Source: Oxyruncus cristatus
Lineage: Eukaryota; Chordata; Aves; Passeriformes; Cotingidae
Direction of reading: 5' to 3'
Length of the DNA: 64,000 bases
NCBI GenBank assembly: GCA_013399855.1
Contig: VXAY01000722.1
Span: 209,705-273,704 of the forward strand
Below the pieces are notes generated by a model. It was not told where the DNA came from. It made no database searches and saw only the letters and a list, made by a program, of their open reading frames with translations. A program made the translations under genes and the position numbers. How positions within the stretch are numbered: the first letter of the stretch is position 1; each line of letters begins with the position of its first letter. Shown here piece after piece: positions 47,950-58,184 of the stretch.

Positions 47950-48178
47950 TCAGTCAGCTGAAACTTTTTGAAGTTATGTGAGGTCATTGACCTAAGGATA
48001 ACACATACAGCCATACAGCACCAGCCTGCACCCCATAATGGTCTGACAGGTAGTGGTAACACACCCAAAAACATGGCCAAAGGGAGATCTCCCACACCAC
48101 CCACCCTCTCTTTGTGACACCTCAAAGTCCAGTTTGTAATTCAAGAGCCCATTGGCTCACAGGACCTGCCTCTTCTTA

Positions 48179-48200
48179 ACATGTAACAGTGGTTACATGT
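48179..48200. repeat. 9-bp inverted repeat with 4-base loop
   Basis: ACATGTAAC (48179-48187) and GTTACATGT (48192-48200) are exact reverse complements with AGTG between. The hairpin lies at the left part of the GC-richer block. Confidence 0.9.
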
Positions 48201-48310
48201 ATCATGGGCCCCTTTTTGGGCTTCCTAGAGTGTGCCAAAGGAATAAGGCAGCCAGTCAGTGATGGTGTAAAAATACACAGTATGACAGTGTCAAAACTCA
48301 CCATCAGCCA

Positions 48311-48735
48311 GTCACAAAGCAGAATAAAAATACATGAAGCCTGATGCTCTCAGAAGTGCCATCCTCCCTGAATGTAGTGGGAGGACACTGCCTTTTCTGT
48401 TTTGCTTCTGGGTAGGGATGGATCAGCTGTAACTGAGCACTGTGAAAACACATATCACTTGACGTTGTCAAAAAGAGAATCTCCCTGTTATAAAATGATG
48501 TCTGAAGCAACATGGTGGACCCTGAGCACGTAGTGGGAGGGGTTTCCAGCTCTGCTAACCTTTGGCTGTCCTGCCTGACATAAAACTGTAGCCAAAACAA
48601 AATGGCAGTCCCTGAATCTGTAGGGGAGGGGACTTCCTGGTTGACGTACATCTGGGTAAACTGGGTGGTTGTCCCACCAGTCATAAAACACCATACGACC
48701 AGAAAAGGGCCATGACTTCCAGGGTGAATGGTACA
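48311..48735 (+). repeat. Diverged repeats of about 90-100 bp, three to four units
   Basis: Units begin near 48323, 48488, 48579 and 48681, each with a (C/T)ATAAAA-like start. In three of them an AA.ATGG or GTGCCAT-like word is followed by CCTGAATNTGTAG or CCTGAGCACGTAG, then TGGGAGGGG and TTCC. The first two are 165 bp apart, the next spacings are 91 and 102 bp. The pattern resembles U3-type direct repeats of a retroviral LTR, but that is inference. Antisense frames of 82 and 126 codons here are by-products of the repeats. Confidence 0.55.
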
Positions 48736-49655
48736 TATGTCTGTAGGCAGGAGTGTGGAGAACTTCTGCTGGAACTGGGGTACAGGCTACTTCTTTCTTA
48801 TCTTGAATAAGAGTCCCCCCTATACTATTATCAAGGATAAGCTCGAGGAGCTATGTGCACTCAAGCACATTGCGTCCTATCGCATAGCTTGCTATTTCTT
48901 GTCATGATGAGAAAGTTCTCATTCGTGTTTTCGTATGTGTATAGCTCCTTAAGTACAGTACAATGAGCGTTACAGACTTTGCCTAAAACTGGAGAGGATC
49001 AACATTGACAGAGACCTACAACATATAATAGTGGACTGTGTTTAGGGACATACATGTGTAACAACTCTCTATTTGATAAGGGACACATAACACAGAACAC
49101 GTCTGGATATTAAAGAACAATTAGTGCAGAATTTTCTACATTAACAAATGCAGTGTCTACTACTCCACTGCCAATTAGTTCAGGATAGTTTACCAAGGTG
49201 ATATGTATGTTCTGGGAACCCCTGCGTCTGGACTACTTGAAGGTACATATAAAGTCAGGAAAGTTCATTATCTACTTGTTCTACAGGTCTTAGGGAAAAC
49301 ACGTTCTTTCCCTGATCTTCTCCTTTGAAAAGGGTTTGATTGCTAGTTTTTTTCCTTCTGTTTTTTCTAAAACAGTATTCCAGCAATAGAAAGAGTATTT
49401 TTATTCCAAGTTGGAGGCTGTTATAAATATTCTGCTGTCCTTATGACCATCAAAACAGGGAACTGGCAAGATGGTTACATTTTTTAGAACTTTCACCTGC
49501 AAGCAGGGCAGTACACTACTGGCACTAAACCCCACAAGTGAGTCAGTGAGCTGACTGTGTCGTTCCCCTGAGTCACTGGCAACCCTGCTTATTATCAGGG
49601 CCTCTTTGGTTGGAAGCTATGCAGCTAGAAGCAGATGGGGAAGATGTATTTGCCT

Positions 49656-49661
49656 AATAAA
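49656..49661 (+). promoter_or_regulatory. Possible LTR poly-A signal
   Basis: AATAAA followed by GACTGAGGGCTTATTC and a T-rich stretch resembles the R/U5 junction of retroviral LTRs. Without LTR ends this is weak support. Confidence 0.3.
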
Positions 49662-50340
49662 GACTGAGGGCTTATTCTTCTAAAACTGAGATTTATCAGA
49701 TTTCCTTGTGAGGATCGTGTTTGTCTTCAGAATCCTGCAGATAGATAGACAAAGCAGAAGACTGAGAGTCAGAAGCTCCCACAGAGCCATGATCACTAGC
49801 AACCATTGCCCACTGCAGTTTATTCACTTGGTCATCACCCAGCAAGCCAGATTTCTACCCTTTCTAGTTCAAAAAATATAAAGTGGGGCAGGGCGTGTCT
49901 ATCACAGAGAGAGTTATTCATCTCTGTGGGATGGATATTGGTTGTTTGGAACCAGTTGGAGGTGTTTGGAGCTAATTCCTCCACCTTGCTGCTCATGGGG
50001 AGCTTCCAATGGCTGCTGAGAAGTTGGGAGTGAGGACTTGACAAACCAAGAGTGAGGGAAATATTCATTTGTGTCAGAGGGTGAGGGGTCACCTTTCAAC
50101 TCCTCATGGGGTCCCCGGAAAGAACATCGAGGGCAAGAGACAAGCAGATGTATAGAGTCCCAAGATGGGTCCTAGATCCAAGGGGGCTGCACCCACAGCA
50201 AGCACCCCACTGGCAGGGACTGCAGAGAGTGTGCCCCTCACTGTAGCAGCCAACACCCTGTCCTGAGGTGGCAGAGCCCAGGAACACAGACAGATAAGAT
50301 TTCCACCAGGGAAGAGGTGTTGGTGTTATCCACTTTTGTT

Positions 50341-53300
50341 GTGCAACTCTTTCAAGGGTATTATCAATGAGAATTTTCTGTACTAGTTTAAAAATTTAAT
50401 TAGGCAAAAGTAAATTTCTGGATCCATAACTTCAGTTTTATCCCTTTGCCCATAATAAGAGTTTGACTGTAAAAGCCCCTGAACTGGGAGAGATCCAAAG
50501 TATAAAAAAATCAATAGTGAGCTAATTATTCAAAATTTCTGATCACCTCAGGCTGTTCAAGTAGAAAAGTATCTATTTGCTACTTTTGAAATATTAGCTC
50601 ATAAATATAGGCCTCTTGATCCTTGACTCTGCTTTCTGCTCCACGTCCCTGCATAAGCTTTCAATACAAGCTATAACCTATGTGACAGATACACTTGAAC
50701 CCTTCACCAAACTACCTATAATTTTGTTCAGGCTCCAAAACAGGTAAAGGCCTGAGCCATAGCCAGGCCAAGAACTCCTCTAGTTCAAACGTGTTCTCTG
50801 AAAACCCACGAAGAGCAGAGTGACACAGCATCGATGCACATGAGCTTAGAACACTGATCATGCAATTAACTCATGACTAGTGGATTGATCTTCTAAGACT
50901 CATTTTTCAGTTTCACAACAAAGACAGTTGTGGGTACAAGGAGTCTCATGCATACCTTTTCCATTTGATTACAAGCCAACCACTTTATTCTATAAACATG
51001 ACTGCCTTAGTGAATTTTCTTTGAGGTCCCTTGCAGACTGCATTCAGGACAGTAATGTCCCTTTGAGCTGGAACACCTCCCAAGGTCAATCCTTAAGGAT
51101 GAGAGATATCTTTTACTGGCAGCAGATCTTTGGTAAGCAGATCTTTGGTAAGCAACCAATATCATGTATAACTGTAGTGGGGTAACTTTGATTTGTGCCT
51201 TGGTAGTGGATTTGTGTCTTCGTAACTTTGATTTGTCTTGATAGTTTTGATACATTTTTCAAATCATTGTGTTGTACAATAATAGAGTAAAACTTGACAC
51301 CAAACTTTGTGAAGTGGTACTTTTATAACATATTAAACCCACTTTTGCTAATACCTTTGACAGTGGTACTTTCAGCAATGAAAATCACCCGCTTGCAACA
51401 GCCTATTGATAACACTAAAGCTCCACAACAGCTGCGTGTAACCTCTCATGATCCCAGATGCCCTTTCTTGACTTGTTCTATCCATTTATTATTTATTTAT
51501 TATTTATGCCTTGCTTAATTTTCCCTTCCAACGCTATCACTTCCTACGACAAAGGCTTCACTTTTTGAACATACACACAAAATTATTAGTTTCACATTCA
51601 CTAGAAAGAAAATGTTGCCTTTTTGACTGTTATTCAAAGATTGCAATCATTACCTCCCTCATCTTGGATGAGATTGTTTTTTTGCTGTTCTTTCTCACCA
51701 GAGATCACTGGTTGAAGCACTGAAAAAGAAGTCTTCCTGTTGGTAATGTAACTCATGCTTGTAAACTTCCTGGGATAAAGCAGGGCTCTTGACAGAGGAA
51801 AGAAGAAATAGCTTGGCCCCCCTCAGAAGAGTTCCTATAGACAGTCTTCAATTGAGTTACTGGTCCTTACTATTACAAGTCATTTAAACCACCTTTTCTC
51901 CTGATCCCACATCTCTTGACCAATGTGTACCAAAACTGTCACTGTACCTTGTGCTGTGAAAACAGTTAGTTGCAGGATTGTAACTAACAGAGTGAAAAAC
52001 AGTGAAGTATCTAGACGCAACTGTTTCACTGCACAAGAAGCTCAATTTTATACACTCCTGGATGTGAAGGTAAGACTGTTAAACATATGATAAGTCCTCC
52101 GGTTGAGAAAACATGAAGAAGATGCAATTTAGAGAGGAAGAAGATAATAGAAACCAAGATTTGCTGATACAGATTATAGAGACCAAGCCTTATTTTTGGA
52201 GCAGAAATTGAACAAAATCTCTCTGAGTCAAATCTGATCTGCTTTAAGTCAGATTTTGCTCTGTCAACATCATTGTCATTTAGGTTGAGTCTAATAAGTC
52301 TGGGAGAATTGGACGGGAGAAGCAGAGATTTACAGAGGCACATAAAACAAAATGTGTCTGAACCAGCTGCAGCAAGAGGGGAAATTCATATAACCAAGGA
52401 GTAACATGAAAAAAAGACTGTGGCCATAGTTTTTTCATATTTGATTATTTTCTCCCATAATGATCTGGGTTCTACCTTCTGTTTGAGAGCAGGAGATGTG
52501 CTCTCAAGACACAGGAGCAACAAACACAGAATAATATTCTGTTCCTAAACAGAATTCCTGTTGTATTCAAAGAATTACATCTGCACTCCAAATTAGGATG
52601 TAATTTAATACCTCATAGTTTGAATAGGATACCTAGGTTGCCCAAGAATGTCCACTGATTTCAATTGCATTTCCGTATGTTTGTCAAAGATCAATAATCC
52701 AGACCTTGAACATTTTTCCAGCCTATATAAAGCAAGAGATGACATAATTTCTCTATTTTAGAAGATGGTTCCCTGCACAGAGGCTACTTATCCTTTCTTA
52801 ATTCCCACATCTCTTCTAGGATCCATTTGAGATCAAAGTGTTTATTGTTGGGAAACAGAGTATGTTTTTCATGCTTAGTGCTTCTATGTTGTTAAATAAT
52901 GGAGCAATGGATCAATCTTGGGGTTGAGTCCAGGCCAAATGGCACAAAGGGGATTGCACCTGTATATTTTGATGTCAGCTGTTTCTACAAAAAAATTTGC
53001 TTGGACTGAGCTCATTTGAATGGTCAGAGAAAGCAAATGAATGAACAGTTCAGCATCTCAAATGACCTAGAGATGATCACAACCTTGCCCCGCATATCAA
53101 CAGTCTCAAGGCCTCTGCCTCACAATATACTTCCTATATGAACTAAGCATCCACTTTCTGTGTTACATTCTTGACCAGGCTGAAGTAACCATACAGACAA
53201 TGCTGGAGTCCTGTCAGAGAAAGATCTGAGTCTAGCAAGTGTCCAGCCATGAAAATACACTCTCTAAATGGAAGTCTAAATGGGTCTGCTGTTGGGGAAA

Positions 53301-56300
53301 GTGTATGTATGCTCATAAAGGGGAGCAGCAGCATTGGGAAGAACTGAAAACTGGGCCAGTAAGACTCAGGTTTGGCAAGAGAAGCCCAAAAGCATCAATT
53401 GAATGCAAGATAATGTGAATGAGTGTTTGCCTGAAGTCTTACTCTATGGAATAATTTTGCATAATAACAGAGTAGCTTTATACTTGTTCAGCACTTCATA
53501 ACTGGCAAGATAATTTTGTAATCTCGTAATTAACCCTCTGCTGTGGAGCCATAGCATTGTTGCGCAAAATTCTATGCTCAGTGTTGCTGGTGGAGGCAAT
53601 GAATTAACACAGTGGAATTATAACTATCTGGAATATAACTATCTCTAATTCAGAGTATCTCCCCTTTGATGTCAAATCACAGTGGTGAGCACCAACCTCG
53701 TCACTGGCAACTGTTCAACTTTCTACTGTGCACTTCAACCTGGTTAAGAATCCATCAACTAATCAGAGAAAGTTTTAGGTTACACAGCAAAAGCATGGTC
53801 ACTGCAAATAAGGCTGGTGCCATGGGGTAAAACATGAGTCTTTAAGTCTACTTGACTAAGACATGACCTATCATGTCTTTACGTATCAGGGCACAAGATA
53901 ACTGTGAATTACCTGTACAACAAGTACGTGTCCCTGTCACATTTATACTAACAGATTGTGTCAAATGTGTCCTCAATTTATGCAGCACTATTTATATATG
54001 CATTGGCAACTACTCTTCTCAGGGCTAGTGTCCAGTCTCTACAATAACATAACGATCCTATACTGTAATAGTGCTTTCTAATTGTTTAATTGTTTTAAAT
54101 AATGTGTGAAAAGTGTTACAAAGCACAAAAGTTGTCGTTTGGTAAAATGGTGCTGATTTGTTGCATTGCATGCCTCTGAGTTTGACATGAGGAAGTGGTG
54201 GAACATTTGACTTTGCAAAGCCCACAGAATTTTGGAAGATATTATGGTAAAGAAGGATGCCAAAGGGTTTTTGGGAGATTGGTTTTAACTATGTTACAAC
54301 CATGTCTGGTTTTGCTTTTGTGTTTTTTTCAGAGGAAACAAACTAATTTGTTTTGATTCTCATCTTTGAAATTAATGAACTTTTATGAGGCTTGTGTAAT
54401 TCAGGGGTTAGAAGCCAAGAGTGAACCGGGAAGCTTAGTTGTCTGAATGTGTATTCATAGATAACCAATGTGCTGGTATTCTACAAATATCAAACTGCTG
54501 CTACCTTAGATCTCAAGAGACTTTTCCAAGAAAGGAGTCTTACTTTCTCATATGATACCGTAAAGTCTCATAATATATTCATATTTAGAGAAAAAAAGAT
54601 GGAATCAAACTTTTTAGCAAAGAATAGTGATTTTTGGTTTAGTGCAGACATCCACTGGAAAGATTTTTATATAATCATCCCCCAACACAAGCAAAATTCT
54701 TTAAGAATTTTAATACATACAAAACATATTAGTGGAATTTCACTCCATGGAAAGTTTCTCATGCAAAAATAGGCATTAAATTCATCCAGTGATTACCAAA
54801 TACTGTTTGTAGAAAACAACTTGTTTATTTCTATTTCTTTGTTGCTTATTTTATCTCTATATAGATGTAAGGACAATTTCATATCTTAAAATATGTATTG
54901 ATTTGTTCTAGTCACGATACTTTTTTCCTCCTTTTTTGTGCTTGTCACTCCTGACTTCAAAACCAGTTTTATTATCTACATGCTTCCGAGACAAAACTTG
55001 TGTCTGCTGTTCTCATGTGAAGTTGTAGATTTCAAGGACATATAATGTCTTGTTTAAGACTATAGAAAGGTCTAGCTCTGGAAGATAAAAGATCCTCAGT
55101 GTTCAGGCAAGAATGGAGCAGAAGAAGAATGTTCATATTTGTCAGCTTTTGGATGGTAAGATAGACAAGAATTAGTTTAATGACACAGAACAGAGCTTTC
55201 TTAAGAAAGGCATAGAAGCATCTTTTGTTTTCTAATGGATTTCTATATTGCTTACAAGATTTTTTCTGGTTTTCGACTTACAACCTGGGCTTCTTGTGCT
55301 GCTTCAATCACCAATGAGAAGTAAAGGTTTGGAATCTACTTTGTCAGGCAGTCAGTAATCACAGCTCCATATGATATCAAGTCACATTTGAAAATAGAAT
55401 TCTGCTATTTATATAAAGACTGTTTCAATTTTTTACTTCTGTGGGTTTTTTATTTATTAAATTATCCTATGTCTTAATCATACCTTACATATTGTCAGAA
55501 GAGAGATACTCATACAGAAATGATATGATTGCCAGATTAGACTAGTACCTACAGATTTCTCAGCTATTGACAACAGCACATACTAAATATATAATTTTAT
55601 CTAAGTATGATTAGAAAGGAGAAAGGGAAGAATAAAACCAGTTACATTATCTACCATTTTGTTCTACATCTTACATTTTCTCTATTAAAGGCCTCTGTTA
55701 TTAATGTGAAAAAAAGGAAGCTTTTCCATTTCCCAGTTTGAAAAGTATCTATGATATCATTTAGGCACTTCAGTCAGTTTCATAATGATAGTTGAAATTA
55801 ATTCAATCCTAGCCCCAGTTATGTACAATCTGTGAAATAAAAATGTAAGAAATACAGCATTAAAAAGAATGTTAATTGAAAAGACTAGAAATAGAGATTA
55901 CTGAGTTCTTACAAGATGTGTTTTTGTATGCTGTGCCCAAAAGCCTGCATGTAAATCTACATTCCAGTAACTAAATATGGTTTGGCTTTCAGAATGCTGA
56001 ATCACTCAAGAAAGCTGCTGTCATAACTGAAAGCCAGAGAAACTTGTACTCTCTGAAAATAAAGCCACATTTTCTTATATGCATAATTTTACCATATTTA
56101 TTGAACTATTTCAATGAGAAATTACTTAACTCTTCTTCATAAATTTGCCTGCCTACACTTTCTGTTTTGTAATCCATTCCCTTTGTCATCATTTTACCTC
56201 CTATATACTGGACAACCAGTATCTCAAGAACAAACTTAAAATGCAAGGGAATCAAAACAAAGATCCAAATCTAGTAATTATTTCCTGAGTGCACAATGAA

Positions 56301-56922
56301 AACTAGAGCAGTTGTTCCTGAAATCTTCAAACTCTAGGGAATTTGGTCTATAATTCTACATAGCTGGCTGAGATTCAAACCCATTCATATTTCACAGAAA
56401 TTTGAGCAGGAATATTTTTATAAATGTTTACTGCATTACCTCTCAGCTGGGCAATCTCCATGTTAAATGAAAGGATTATACTATATGTTAGCTGAACCCT
56501 TAGGCTTCTAGAACTCTGTTTTGCAAATTATTGCTAAGAAAATATTAACTGCATTAGCAAGAAGAAAATAGCAACAGTAATGGCTTAATGGACAGAACAG
56601 CTGTTTTGCTGTTGCTGATACTCCATTACTATTGAAAGCTCACAGAGTCTAAAAAATACAATTTTTTAACTAGTAAATGCTCAGTGTTATAACAAATTAT
56701 GTTGAAAGGTAAAGGATTTTTTTTTTTTTTACTAGGTGTAGGTCTAAATCCACTTTAATTATGTACATGGATCCTATTCAGAATTTTGTCATCCTAGGTT
56801 TTTGAACAATCTTTGTTTCCAATTCCAGTTATGTTCATTTGTATTCATACAGAGTTTAGATTTGTGCACATGACAGCAATCTGGTTTCACCTCTGAGTAG
56901 TGTCTTTCATGCAGTAGGCCAC
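50341..56922. other. Unassigned sequence
   Basis: No gene or transposon was recognised in 6.6 kb. There is a 15-bp tandem duplication at 51121-51150, a short ATAACTATCT duplication near 53619-53644, and a T run at 56718-56730. Frames up to 105 codons (52026-52343, minus) have no domain. Confidence 0.55.
51121..51150. repeat. 15-bp exact tandem duplication
   Basis: AGCAGATCTTTGGTA occurs twice in direct succession (51121-51135 and 51136-51150), followed by a partial AGCA. It is probably a recent replication slippage event. Confidence 0.92.
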
Positions 56923-57060
56923 CATATTAGGTTTACATGGCAACATTTCAGTAGCAGCAGAGACTACAGGGGTGGCTTCTGTGAAAAGATTCCAGAAGCT
57001 TCCCCTCTGTCCAATAGAGCCAATGCCAGCTGGGTCCACGACAGACAGACTAGCTAATGA

Positions 57061-57070
57061 CATATTTAAG
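57061..57070 (+). promoter_or_regulatory. TATA-like box of the ERVL-type LTR
   Basis: CATATTTAAG followed by AATGGGG lies about 140 bases into the LTR. It is the best candidate core promoter of the element, although the distance to the poly-A signal (over 700 bases without the duplication) would make an unusually long R region. Activity today is doubtful. Confidence 0.4.
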
Positions 57071-57554
57071 AATGGGGAAAAACCTGATGCTTAACAAAAA
57101 CTGGAGAGAGAAGTGAGAAGGTGGTAGAGAAGCAACTATGCAGACACCAAGGTCAGTGAAGACGAAAGAGGGGGATGAGGTGCTCCAAGTGCAATGGCAG
57201 AGGCAGACTGCCTCCCTGCAGCCCCTAGAGGTCCACATTGGGCCAGATATCCATCTGCAGCCCATGGAAGGCCCCACACATGAACAGGTGGATGTGTCCT
57301 GAAGGAGACTGTGACTCTGGAAAGCCCATGCTGGACCAGGCTGCTGGCAGGACCTGCGGAACCATAGAAAGAGGAGCTCCTGCCGAAGCAGTTTTGCTGA
57401 CAGGATTTATGACCCCATGGAAAGGAATCACACTAGAGTAGCCTGTTTCTGAAGAACTGCATCCCATGGAAGAGATCCATGCTGGAGCTGTTCATGGAGG
57501 ACTGTAGCCTCTGGGAAGGATTCATGATGGAGAAGTTCATGAAGGACTGTCTCC

Positions 57555-57967
57555 AACAGGAGCAACCCCACACTGGAACAGGAGAAGAATGTGAGGAGGA
57601 AGGAGCAGCAAAAGCAACACGTGATAAATTGACCACAAGCTCCATGCCCAGTCCCTCTGCACTGCTTGGGAGAAGAAGGTAGAGAAGCTGGAAGTGAAGC
57701 TGAATCTGGGAACAAGGGAAGGGTAGGCAGAAGGTGTTTTCAGATTTCATTTTATTTCTCNAACAGGAGCAACCCCACACTGGAACAGGAGAAGAATGTG
57801 AGGAGGAAGGAGCAGCAAAAGCAACACGTGATAAATTGACCACAAGCTCCATGCCCAGTCCCTCTGCACTGCTTGGGAGAAGAAGGTAGAGAAGCTGGAA
57901 GTGAAGCTGAATCTGGGAACAAGGGAAGGGTAGGCAGAAGGTGTTTTCAGATTTCATTTTATTTCTC
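57555..57967 (+). other. Exact 206-bp duplication around a single N (assembly join artefact)
   Basis: Bases 57555-57760 and 57762-57967 are identical by eye over all 206 positions, with one N at 57761 between them. Both begin AACAGGAGCAACCCC and end TTTTATTTCTC. The LTR to which they belong is otherwise decayed, so a real old duplication would have diverged. Two contigs that overlap by 206 bp and were joined by a placeholder N explain it best. The 178-codon minus-strand frame across the N is a product of this artefact. Confidence 0.9.
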
Positions 57968-57992
57968 ATTATCCTACCCTGATTTGATTGGT

Positions 57993-58002
57993 AATAAATA
58001 AA
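57993..58002 (+). promoter_or_regulatory. Poly-A signals of the LTR
   Basis: Two overlapping AATAAA hexamers occur in AATAAATAAA. They lie upstream of the conserved right-hand part of the LTR, as expected for the R/U5 boundary, and set the element on the plus strand. Confidence 0.6.
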
Positions 58003-58184
58003 TGTAATTTACCTGAATCGAGTCTGGTTTGCCTGTGATGGCAATTGATGAGTGATCACTCCCTGTCCTTACCTTGAGCCAAGAGCCTTTTGTTACATTT
58101 TTCTCTCCCCTGTCTAGCCAAGAAGAGTAGTGATAGAGTGGCTTTGGTGGGCACCTGGTGGCCAGCTAGGGACAACCCACCATA

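Larger units (their letters stand above)
47950..50340. other. GC-richer block of unknown origin, possible ERV remnants
   Basis: This 2.4-kb block stands out from the AT-rich surroundings. It contains a perfect 9-bp hairpin at 48179-48200, diverged repeats at 48311-48735, and the AATAAA signal at 49656-49661 followed by a T-rich, R/U5-like stretch to about 49733. A TATA-like CATATAAAG lies at about 49246. The right third (50090-50290) is the most GC-rich. Retroviral LTR or leader material is a possible source, but I could recognise no gag, pol or env residue pattern and no LTR ends. No gene is supported. Confidence 0.4.
56923..58184 (+). mobile_element. Solo LTR of an avian ERVL-type endogenous retrovirus
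   Basis: The sequence follows, end to end, an avian ERV LTR I recognise. The left end is CATATTAGGTTTACATGGCA. A GCCAATGCCAGC segment and a TATA-like CATATTTAAG (57061-57070) come next, followed by repeated GGACTGT/ACTGCATCCCATGGA-like units. The right part has AATAAA signals (57993-58002), GGCAATTGATGAGTGATCAC and AGTGATAGAGTGGCTTTGGT, and it ends in CAACCCACCATA. The flanks GCCAC (56918-56922) and GACAC (58185-58189) agree in 4 of 5 bases and could be a decayed 5-bp target duplication. No internal retroviral genes lie on either side, so it is a solo LTR. The stated span includes a 207-base assembly duplication, so the true length is about 1.05 kb. The ERVL assignment is from memory of the family. 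Confidence 0.82.

Noticed and set aside
47610..47981. 123-codon plus-strand frame
   Set aside because: Two overlapping plus-strand frames of similar length and no domain indicate chance.
57433..57969. 178-codon minus-strand frame with an internal repeat
   Set aside because: The repeat is the 206-bp assembly duplication crossed through an N, antisense to a solo LTR.
58156..58173. Primer-binding-site-like sequence starting TGG near the right end of the LTR
   Set aside because: It has only a partial match to tRNA 3' ends and lies inside the right end of the LTR as I recognise the family, ahead of the terminal CAACCCACCATA.
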